This document shows positions 1 through 4,315 of a stretch of DNA of 8,991 bases, piece by piece. The notes beneath the pieces were generated by a model. The model saw only the letters and a list, made by a program, of their open reading frames with translations. It had not been told where the DNA came from and made no database searches. The stretch comes from Lachnospiraceae bacterium (GTDB lineage: Bacteria > Bacillota > Clostridia > Lachnospirales > Lachnospiraceae): the NCBI GenBank assembly GCA_016282215.1, contig JAEEKC010000166.1, positions 1-8,991 on the forward strand. The letters run 5' to 3'. The position numbers and the translations under genes were made by a program. Numbering within the stretch: the stretch's first letter is position 1; every line of letters starts with the position of its first letter.

Positions 1-1
1 A

Positions 2-247
2 AAAACAGATAAAATGAATGCCTTTCTATCATCGGTTGGAGCTGAGAGATATGGTAGATTTTTAACAATGTGTTCAATAATATTCTATTTACTTGAGAAA
101 ATATGTATTCCCAAAGTGGAAAACAATGATTTTACAATATCGTTATCGAACGAAAGATTTAAAATCTTTTTGATATTGCTAATGTTTTGGAGTGTTGGAG
201 TGGGTGGCGCAGTGTTTTTATTACTAAACAAGAAGTCGAAATCATAA
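2..247 (+). CDS. C-terminal part of an unrecognised membrane protein (5' end outside window)
   Basis: The frame is open from the window edge to the TAA at 245-247. The first ATG (position 14) has no Shine-Dalgarno sequence, so I read this as the tail of a longer gene rather than a complete 77-residue protein. Two hydrophobic stretches are visible, counted from that ATG: about residues 15-30 (moderate) and a clear membrane segment at about 51-70 (from IFLILLMF to AVFLLL). The protein ends in a short basic tail, NKKSKS, which suggests a cytoplasmic C-terminus by the positive-inside rule. I do not recognise the family. The stretch is visibly more AT-rich than the DegV and sugar-isomerase genes to the right. 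Transcription from it would run into the toxin unit that follows. Confidence 0.45.
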   Translation, partial: KTDKMNAFLSSVGAERYGRFLTMCSIIFYLLEKICIPKVENNDFTISLSNERFKIFLILLMFWSVGVGGAVFLLLNKKSKS

Positions 248-266
248 TGCAAAGTCCTTTAGATTA

Positions 267-278
267 TGATAATATACT
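267..278 (+). promoter_or_regulatory. Probable promoter of the toxin RNA
   Basis: TATACT at 273-278 matches five of six -10 consensus bases and puts the start at about 283-285, exactly where the long inverted repeat of the toxin RNA begins. A TG at 267-268 ahead of the overlapping TAATAT (270-275) could act as an extended -10. No convincing -35 box is present at the right spacing, so the promoter is supported mainly by where it would start the transcript. Confidence 0.45.
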
Positions 279-386
279 GTTGGGTGTCACCAAGATGGTG
301 GACGGCTGGCCCTCTCCGGAGGGACTGTGACCCTCCGTTTACATAGAAACCCGAAAGGGAATCCGATGGAAGGGAGGGCGAAAATT

Positions 387-491
387 ATGATAACGATAGA
401 AGCGCTGCTTGCAGTGCTCAGCTTCGGACTGACTTGTTTCAGTATTGGTTATGCCCTCGGGCATAACCACAATCATAAAGCACAGAAATAG
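387..491 (+). CDS. Small hydrophobic holin-like type I toxin peptide (34 aa)
   Basis: ATG at 387 is preceded by GGGAGGG (372-378) with 8 bases of spacing; TAG is at 489-491. The peptide starts MITIEALLAVLSFGL and has one hydrophobic helix at about residues 4-24. The opening (M-x-T-x-E-A-L, then a single membrane helix) fits the short putative holin-like toxins of Firmicutes (Hol_Tox type, related in design to TxpA and BsrG). Those act by inserting in the membrane and damaging the cell envelope when over-produced. Unlike the usual short lysine-rich ending, this one ends in a histidine-rich tail, GHNHNHKAQK. It lies in a structured RNA and faces a predicted antisense RNA, which supports toxin identity over chance. 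Family assignment is by eye; toxicity is inferred. Confidence 0.72.
   Translation: MITIEALLAVLSFGLTCFSIGYALGHNHNHKAQK
447..468 (+). repeat. Perfect hairpin inside the toxin coding region
   Basis: GGTTATGCCC (447-456) and GGGCATAACC (459-468) are perfect reverse complements separated by two bases, in effect a 9-bp stem with a CTCG tetraloop. It covers codons for about residues 21-27, just after the membrane helix. Such a stem could slow ribosomes or be a cleavage or binding site; the function is not shown. Confidence 0.7.
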
Positions 492-522
492 CCGCCCCGG
501 TCTGGAAACTAAGGCGGCTATT
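487..522 (-). terminator. Hairpin, probable terminator of the antisense RNA
   Basis: AATAGCCGCC (487-496) and GGCGGCTATT (513-522) form a perfect 10-bp GC-rich stem with a 16-base loop. Read on the minus strand it is followed by TTCTGTGCTTT, a broken T-tract. The plus strand is also T-rich after the stem, so it might stop transcription both ways, or serve as the loop where toxin and antitoxin RNAs first meet. Confidence 0.5.
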
Positions 523-540
523 CTTTAGCTAACTTGTAAC

Positions 541-571
541 GGGCCAGCCGTCTATCGGTGGCACCTTTTTT
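541..571 (+). terminator. Intrinsic terminator of the toxin RNA
   Basis: GGGCCA-g-CCG, loop TCTAT, then CGGTGGC-a-CC folds locally with two single-base bulges and is followed by six T at 566-571. The same bases pair more perfectly with the 5' end of the transcript, so after termination the hairpin can be exchanged for the long-range fold. Confidence 0.65.
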
Positions 572-579
572 CTAACATC

Positions 580-608
580 AATATAGCACAATCACGTGTT
601 GAGTTCAA
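580..608 (-). promoter_or_regulatory. Sigma-A promoter for the antisense RNA
   Basis: On the minus strand, TTGAAC (603-608) is separated by exactly 17 bases from TATATT (580-585). Each box differs from consensus at one or two positions. The predicted start at about 572-573 falls just outside the toxin terminator, as expected for an antitoxin overlapping the toxin 3' end. Confidence 0.68.
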
Positions 609-634
609 GTGGGATCGGCGCTTGAAATTTTTTT
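604..634 (+). terminator. Second intrinsic terminator-like hairpin
   Basis: TTCAAGTG (604-611) pairs with CGCTTGAA (619-626; one GU pair) around the loop GGATCGG and is followed by seven T at 628-634. It could stop read-through from the toxin unit. Its left arm coincides with the -35 box of the minus-strand antitoxin promoter, so the symmetry might partly reflect a protein site instead. Confidence 0.45.
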
Positions 635-841
635 ACTTGCGTGCCAATATGCGATATGCTATTTTAAAAGTACCATTTCAGTACTACCTGTGTAAATAAC
701 CCCGAAGATGGCGAATAATACGAAGAAAACGGGCACTCTTCTGCCCCGGAAATAAAGGAAAATCAGGCTCTGGTTTTACAAAGTTGTAGAATATGAATAA
801 TTAAAGATTCCCCGCAAAGCCCAGATTAAGAATATTTGAAA
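635..841. other. Non-coding stretch with no recognised gene
   Basis: No credible coding frame is present. I see only short hairpins: GGGCA/TGCCC at 731-746, and AAAATCAG/CTGGTTTT at 759-777 with a 3-base loop. A weak promoter-like pair, TTTACA (775-780) and AATAAT (796-801), has 15-base spacing and could serve the ATPase gene. If so, the RNA leader would contain the nested hairpin at 842-925. Confidence 0.35.
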
Positions 842-925
842 CATTTGTAACACAAAAAGTCCTATGACATTTGCAACCACTATCGCAAAAGTCATAGGAC
901 TTTTGGTAAAATGGTTACAAAAATG
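842..925. repeat. Large nested inverted repeat upstream of the ATPase gene
   Basis: Three nested stems share one axis. The outer is TTTGTAAC (844-851) with GTTACAAA (914-921). The middle is AAAAGTCCTATGAC (855-868) with its perfect 14-base complement (891-904). The inner is TTTGC (870-874) with GCAAA (885-889), around a 10-base loop. Only one mismatch (869/890) separates the middle and inner stems. The structure ends just before the AGGAG of the ATPase gene. It could be an RNA leader structure, a terminator-like attenuator (four T at 901-904), a protein-binding cruciform, or a mobile repeat. No direct evidence selects one. Confidence 0.75.
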
Positions 926-942
926 ACAGGAGTGTGATCTTG

Positions 943-2262
943 ATGCATAGAGAAATATTGAGCTGTCTGGAAGCCTGGAAGGAGAAGAATCGCAGAAAGC
1001 CTTTGCTCATTACCGGTGTAAGACAGTGTGGGAAGACTTATATCGTCGATGAATTTGCGAGCAAGAGCTTCGAAAGCTATGTCAAGGTCAATTTTGAGTC
1101 TGAGAATAAACTATCGGCAATATTTGACTATGACTTTGATGTGGAAAGGATTGTCCGCGAAATAGAAAATCATTTCAAGACAAAAATTGTTCCGGGCACA
1201 TCTCTCGTTTTCTTTGATGAGATTCAGGAGTGTCCCAGGGCAATCACAGCGTTGAAGTACTTTTGCGAAAACATGAGGGATCTGCACATCATATGTGCAG
1301 GCTCATTGCTTGGCGTCGCCTTAAAGCAGGAGCAGATTTCGTTTCCGGTTGGAAAGGTGAACCGTTTGCAATTATATCCCATGAACTTTAAGGAATTTGT
1401 TATTGCAAATGGAAGATCTGATCTGATAGAGGTGTTTGACGAATGGCCTGCTGACAGGGTTATTCCGGAGTTATATAAGACGCCGATGGAAAAACTGCTG
1501 AAAGAGTATTATATTGTTGGAGGAATGCCGGAAGCTGTCAAGACATGGATTGAAACCCATGATTATGATGAGGTGGAAGAAGTTCAGAATGAAATCTTAG
1601 ATGGTTATGCTGATGATTTTTCCAAGCACGCACCATTACGGAAAGTACCTAAGATTCGTTGGATCTGGGATTCCGTGCCGGTGCAGCTTGCCAAGGAAAA
1701 TAACAAGTTCATTTTTTCGCATGTCAGGGAGGGCAAGCGTTCGGCAGAATTGGAAGATGCCTTGCAGTGGCTGGTAGATGCCGGATTGGTTATAAAAACC
1801 GAACTGGTAGAAAAGCCTGAAATACCGATAGCGGGATTTGCCGACAAAACATATTTTAAAGTGTACATGTCAGATGTCGGACTGCTGCGTGCCAGATCAA
1901 AGGTATCTCCGGGGACAATTCAGGATGAGACTGATAGCTATAACAAATACAAAGGAGCCTTTGCAGAAAACTATGTTGTAAATGAGCTGATCGCTTTAGG
2001 CAAGACACCGTATTTTTGGCGGTCAGGCAACACTGCAGAAGTTGACTTTATCTATGAGGAAGATGGCAAGATGATTCCGGTAGAGGTAAAGTCAGCAGAC
2101 AATACACAGGCGAAAAGCTACAAACAGTTTTGTAAGAAGTACCATCCGACCCAAGGAGTGAAACTGTCTGCAAAGAATATTGCCAGGAACCTCTTTGAAT
2201 CAACGATCACTTATAGTATCCCTTTATACTTGGGATGGAATCTGGAGCGGTATTGTAAGTAA
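943..2262 (+). CDS. AAA-family ATPase with DUF4143 C-terminal domain
   Basis: The start is the ATG at 943, because AGGAG (928-932) lies 10 bases upstream; the in-frame GTG at 934 is only one base from it. The product is 439 residues. The N-terminal P-loop domain (AAA_14 type) has Walker A GVRQCGKT at 25-32, Walker B ending FFDE (D92, E93) and a sensor-like CAGSLLG at about 118-124. The C-terminal DUF4143 part carries AEVDF (D368) and PVEVKS (E381, K383), matching the D...ExK core of PD-(D/E)xK nuclease folds. Length is normal for the family. Such ATPases are common, often single genes in clostridial and archaeal accessory regions; their cellular role is not established. A DNA-related or defence role is only inference. 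Upstream lies the nested repeat; downstream, flush with the stop, an aldo/keto reductase remnant. Confidence 0.9.
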   Translation: MHREILSCLEAWKEKNRRKPLLITGVRQCGKTYIVDEFASKSFESYVKVNFESENKLSAIFDYDFDVERIVREIENHFKTKIVPGTSLVFFDEIQECPRAITALKYFCENMRDLHIICAGSLLGVALKQEQISFPVGKVNRLQLYPMNFKEFVIANGRSDLIEVFDEWPADRVIPELYKTPMEKLLKEYYIVGGMPEAVKTWIETHDYDEVEEVQNEILDGYADDFSKHAPLRKVPKIRWIWDSVPVQLAKENNKFIFSHVREGKRSAELEDALQWLVDAGLVIKTELVEKPEIPIAGFADKTYFKVYMSDVGLLRARSKVSPGTIQDETDSYNKYKGAFAENYVVNELIALGKTPYFWRSGNTAEVDFIYEEDGKMIPVEVKSADNTQAKSYKQFCKKYHPTQGVKLSAKNIARNLFESTITYSIPLYLGWNLERYCK

Positions 2263-2352
2263 ATAGCTATTCCCAAGGCTTCTTTGGCAGAGAGATTGAA
2301 AGAAAACCTGGAAGTGTTCGATTATGGCCTGACAGATGATGAAATCTCGATA
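2263..2352 (+). pseudogene. C-terminal remnant of an aldo/keto reductase
   Basis: Directly after the ATPase stop, in the same frame, the DNA encodes IAIPKASLAERLKENLEVFD, then YGLTDDEIS. This matches the conserved end of aldo/keto reductases (IPK-S...ER..EN...FDF.L...E), which contributes to the NADPH-binding pocket. The remaining roughly 90% of such an enzyme is absent and there is no start codon or ribosome site, so it cannot be functional. The frame stays open past 2352 but the resemblance fades there, before the convergent peptidase-like gene ends at 2375. Confidence 0.72.
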
Positions 2353-2374
2353 CCTAACTCATTTATCTACTCTT

Positions 2375-2887
2375 TTACCATCTTGTCATCACGTAGGTTC
2401 CGGTCTTTTTGATCTCCGCCAGAGTGATCACGCGGCCCCAATGGACGGAACAGTTATAGTTGCCCTCTGCTACCACAAATTTCTTTCCGACCTTTTTTAA
2501 TACGATCACGGAGTGGCAGTCATTATCCATTCTGACAATATCACCCACCTTGATCTTATTGAATTTTTTATGCACTCTGGCCGGACTGTTTCCGAATGCC
2601 TTGTCGCTCAGTTTAAACGCAAATCCGGCGCAGCCGTAACCGCCATAGTAGATTCCACCGTGAAACGGTGCAAAGTTCGCATTGGTCCAAGTCGTTCCTT
2701 CCGGCAGCTTCTTTTTCATGGACTTCATCTTTTTGTAAACCTGCGCTTCTTTTTTGCTCATTCCTGCAGTGTTATTATCCACCGCCAGAGTCGGGGATTT
2801 CGCATACACCGCAGCCGGCGTGATACAAAATGCTGCAATCAAAAGCATACCGAAAAGAAAAAGCCTCTTTTTCCATGTCTGAATCAT
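2375..2887 (-). CDS. Small secreted cysteine peptidase-like protein (NlpC/P60 or CHAP-like)
   Basis: The start at 2887 has AGGAGG 8 bases upstream. A further in-frame ATG at 2926 lies inside the preceding gene and has no such site. The 170-residue product begins with a basic end and a hydrophobic core (about 9-26) typical of a signal peptide, with likely cleavage after AVYA (A29). The mature part has a lysine-rich linker (about 44-61) and then a compact domain. GYGCAGFA (C86), DCHSVIVL (H125) and AEGNYN (N143) have the order and spacing of a Cys-His-Asn active site in papain-like NlpC/P60 or CHAP folds. This suggests action on cell-wall peptide or amide bonds outside the membrane. Extra cysteines at 124 and 146 flank the catalytic His and Asn. 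It lies 22 bases after the phosphatase-like gene, probably in one operon. The substrate is unknown. Confidence 0.7.
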   Translation of the reverse strand: MIQTWKKRLFLFGMLLIAAFCITPAAVYAKSPTLAVDNNTAGMSKKEAQVYKKMKSMKKKLPEGTTWTNANFAPFHGGIYYGGYGCAGFAFKLSDKAFGNSPARVHKKFNKIKVGDIVRMDNDCHSVIVLKKVGKKFVVAEGNYNCSVHWGRVITLAEIKKTGTYVMTRW

Positions 2888-2909
2888 ATTGAAATCCTCC
2901 TGTTTGTAT

Positions 2910-4109
2910 TTATCTGTTTTTCTCAATCACGATCAACGGGATCTTGTACTCTTCCTCTGTCATACCGGCGTGTCCTCCCGGCATGGTCTGTGCTTCATAG
3001 TGCGTCAAAAAGAGGGCCGTATCGGAAGTGGAAACCGCAATATAGTTTCCGATCAGATCCTGTAAGTCTTCCCTCTCCTTTCCTATGCCAAAAAGCTTTC
3101 CGGATAAAACCTCCTCCTTTGTAAAAAGAAGCAGCTTGTCTCCGAAGGCTTCCCGGATAATGGCCGGAAATGAATCCTGATACTCTTTTTTCACAAAGAA
3201 ATTGAGTGTTCTCGGTTCCATGGCAGGCATCCGTTCCAGCGCTTCCATCACCTTTGGATAATCCAGAATACATAGATTTTGACAATCTATATGGCTGTGA
3301 TCTGCGGTGATAAGAAGCAGCGTATCCGATAATCCTACAACAAACTCTTCTATCTTTTTCTCAAGCTCCAGGATCACCTGATGAGACTCCTTGCTCTCCG
3401 TGCCCGTCCGGTGCATGGTAGAATCCGGTTCATTCCAGTAGGCGTAGATGAATTTTCTCTCCGGTGCGGCGCAAAGCTCACCAATTCTCTTTAGAATTGC
3501 ATCCAAGTCCTGGGGAAATGGCGGCATAAAGGGCATTGAAAAATAGGCGTTGCCACCTGCAGTGTTGATCTTATCAATAATATTCTGATAAGGGGTATAG
3601 GTAAATCCGCAGTGAAACTGCGCTGCAGGTAATACCTCTTTCAAAGATGCTTCTTCCCAGATCTTTTCACCGTTTGCCGACTCCGATTCCGGCACCGCTC
3701 CCTCTTTTTCCACCAGCTGATCCGTATTGGTAAAAACCGTCACATTTTTATCCAGCTTGGGATAATACATATCCCATCCTAGCCATCCGTGCTCACAGGG
3801 ATAAAGGCCACTCAACAGTGAGGTGGTGGCGGCTACAGTTGTGGGCGGATAAACGGAATCAAAACCGCCCACCAGATGTTTTCTGAAAAAACTGTTTTTG
3901 TCCAGGTGTTTCTCCAGAATGGAAATGCCCATAGCATCCAGCACCAGGAGCACAATATTTTTGTACTCTCCCTCCAAATATCCATCCGCAAGCTTTAATG
4001 TGTTGGCGCTTGCAGGCGTAGAAAACCTTGCAAGAATGGAGTTTGACAGATTCACCAGGCAGTTATGATAATCCGGTAATATGGGAATGTTTGTCTCTTC
4101 TTTTTTCAT
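2910..4109 (-). CDS. Alkaline phosphatase superfamily hydrolase (type I phosphodiesterase/nucleotide pyrophosphatase-like)
   Basis: The 399-residue protein shows the full metal-site order of the superfamily: D58 in VLLVLDAMG, a Thr nucleophile in PPTTVAATTSLLSG (T90 or T91), D229 and H233 in NEPDSTMH, D270 and H271 in TADHSH, and H380 in PGGHAGM. Members use two metal ions (commonly zinc) to split phosphate mono- or diesters through a phospho-Thr/Ser intermediate. There is no signal peptide, so it should act in the cytoplasm; the substrate cannot be told from sequence. The ATG at 4107-4109 is the only plausible start, yet AAAGGAGG lies 28 bases away, with a small hairpin between (see separate entry). 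It heads the leftward operon with the secreted peptidase-like gene and diverges from the degV-marR operon, sharing its control region. Confidence 0.85.
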   Translation of the reverse strand: MKKEETNIPILPDYHNCLVNLSNSILARFSTPASANTLKLADGYLEGEYKNIVLLVLDAMGISILEKHLDKNSFFRKHLVGGFDSVYPPTTVAATTSLLSGLYPCEHGWLGWDMYYPKLDKNVTVFTNTDQLVEKEGAVPESESANGEKIWEEASLKEVLPAAQFHCGFTYTPYQNIIDKINTAGGNAYFSMPFMPPFPQDLDAILKRIGELCAAPERKFIYAYWNEPDSTMHRTGTESKESHQVILELEKKIEEFVVGLSDTLLLITADHSHIDCQNLCILDYPKVMEALERMPAMEPRTLNFFVKKEYQDSFPAIIREAFGDKLLLFTKEEVLSGKLFGIGKEREDLQDLIGNYIAVSTSDTALFLTHYEAQTMPGGHAGMTEEEYKIPLIVIEKNR

Positions 4110-4110
4110 A

Positions 4111-4145
4111 GGTTATTCTGTAAATATCCTTGCTTATCCTCCTTT
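4111..4145 (-). promoter_or_regulatory. Distant Shine-Dalgarno plus hairpin before the phosphatase-like gene
   Basis: On the minus strand, AAAGGAGG (4138-4145) is 28 bases from the ATG at 4109. That is too far for normal initiation, and no other start codon lies in range. The 19 bases 4111-4129 can form a stem (4111-4117 with 4123-4129, one mismatch, 5-base loop). Folding it would leave about 9 bases between the site and the ATG. The stem is weak, so the effect is tentative. Confidence 0.4.
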
Positions 4146-4163
4146 ACTACTATTTCAGTTCTG

Positions 4164-4172
4164 ATTATATCA
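4164..4172 (-). promoter_or_regulatory. Second, extended -10 promoter for the phosphatase-like operon
   Basis: On the minus strand, TGATATAAT (4164-4172) is a perfect -10 box with the TG extension, giving a start near 4157. No good -35 is present, as is usual for extended -10 promoters. The box sits inside the 13-base palindrome CTGAT-TAT-ATCAG (4161-4173), so a repressor could bind there. Confidence 0.5.
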
Positions 4173-4210
4173 GATTTCATAAAATAGTACACAATACTAC
4201 TTTGGTATCT

Positions 4211-4239
4211 ATCATAACACAAAAACATCTTGTTGACAA
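4211..4239 (-). promoter_or_regulatory. Leftward promoter sharing its -35 with the degV promoter
   Basis: On the minus strand, TTGTCA (4234-4239), 17 bases, then TATGAT (4211-4216); each box differs from consensus at one base. The start would be near 4204, giving a leader of about 95 bases before the phosphatase-like gene. The -35 lies within the first MarR-type palindrome. Confidence 0.6.
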
Positions 4240-4246
4240 ATCAACA
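4231..4246. promoter_or_regulatory. MarR-type operator O1 over the divergent -35 boxes
   Basis: TGTTGA-CAAA-TCAACA is a perfect 6+6 inverted repeat. It covers the -35 of both divergent promoters, so a bound dimer should block both. Short palindromes with a 3-4 base centre are typical of MarR-family sites, and a marR gene is in the rightward operon. Confidence 0.65.
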
Positions 4247-4261
4247 TTTTATCGTTATACT
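4233..4261 (+). promoter_or_regulatory. Sigma-A promoter of the degV-marR operon
   Basis: Perfect TTGACA (4233-4238), 17-base spacer, TATACT (4256-4261). The start is expected near 4268, giving a leader of about 48 bases before degV. Boxes and spacing are near consensus, so expression should be strong unless repressed. Confidence 0.8.
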
Positions 4262-4265
4262 TTCA

Positions 4266-4285
4266 GATGTTGATTTTTCAACATC
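4266..4285. promoter_or_regulatory. MarR-type operator O2 at the degV transcription start
   Basis: GATGTTGA (4266-4273), TTTT, TCAACATC (4278-4285) is a perfect 8+8 inverted repeat. Its core, TGTTGA-N4-TCAACA, is identical to O1 outside the spacer and lies 37 bases further right (start to start). It overlaps the predicted start site, where a bound repressor would obstruct polymerase. Confidence 0.65.
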
Positions 4286-4315
4286 AAGCCATTTTACGAT
4301 CAGAGAGGAGTTTTT

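Larger units (their letters stand above)
283..571 (+). ncRNA. Structured type I toxin mRNA with complementary 5' and 3' ends
   Basis: The first 30 bases and last 25 bases of this segment pair over about 21 bp. GACGGCTGGCCC at 301-312 pairs perfectly with 541-552. The 9 bases at 283-291 pair with 557-565 (one GU). An unequal internal loop lies between (292-300 against 553-556). Both ends can also fold locally: CACC 288-291 with GGTG 297-300 at the 5' end, and the terminator hairpin at the 3' end. Inside are further hairpins at 310-323 or 317-337, a GAAA-capped hairpin at 350-359, one in the coding region at 447-468 and one at 487-522. Long-range end pairing that masks translation until the RNA is processed is known from type I toxin mRNAs such as hok. 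Its application here is inference. Confidence 0.7.
478..573 (-). ncRNA. Predicted antisense RNA antitoxin
   Basis: A sigma-A promoter on the minus strand (580-608) would start an RNA at about 572-573. That RNA would read through the complement of the toxin terminator and 3' region and end after the hairpin at 487-522. It would be about 90-100 nt, fully complementary to the toxin RNA 3' untranslated region and its last few codons. This is the arrangement of 3'-overlapping type I antitoxins such as RatA (for txpA) and SR4 (for bsrG), which promote decay of the toxin mRNA. The 3' end is approximate because the U-tract after the hairpin is imperfect. Confidence 0.65.

Noticed and set aside
283..386. 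Leader read as a metabolite riboswitch
   Set aside because: No known aptamer core was recognised, and the pairing partners lie at the far 3' end, which fits a toxin mRNA better.
283..565. Inverted repeat ends as those of a small transposon or insertion element
   Set aside because: There is no transposase. The right end is a terminator with a T-run, and promoters and a ribosome site fit an RNA unit. No flanking target duplication was seen.
731..777. Short hairpins at 731-746 and 759-777 as terminators
   Set aside because: Stems of 5-8 bp without a proper T-run following; such structures are expected by chance in AT-rich DNA.
934..942. GTG at 934 as the ATPase start
   Set aside because: The AGGAG at 928-932 is only one base away; the ATG at 943 has proper spacing.
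2888..2926. Upstream ATG (2926) for the peptidase-like gene
   Set aside because: It lies inside the preceding gene and adds 13 polar residues before a good signal peptide; AGGAGG precisely serves the ATG at 2887.
2513..3124. 203-codon open frame on the plus strand
   Set aside because: It lies antisense to the peptidase-like and phosphatase-like genes, both of which have clear family motifs; the translation is rich in Arg, Ser and Cys with no recognisable domain.
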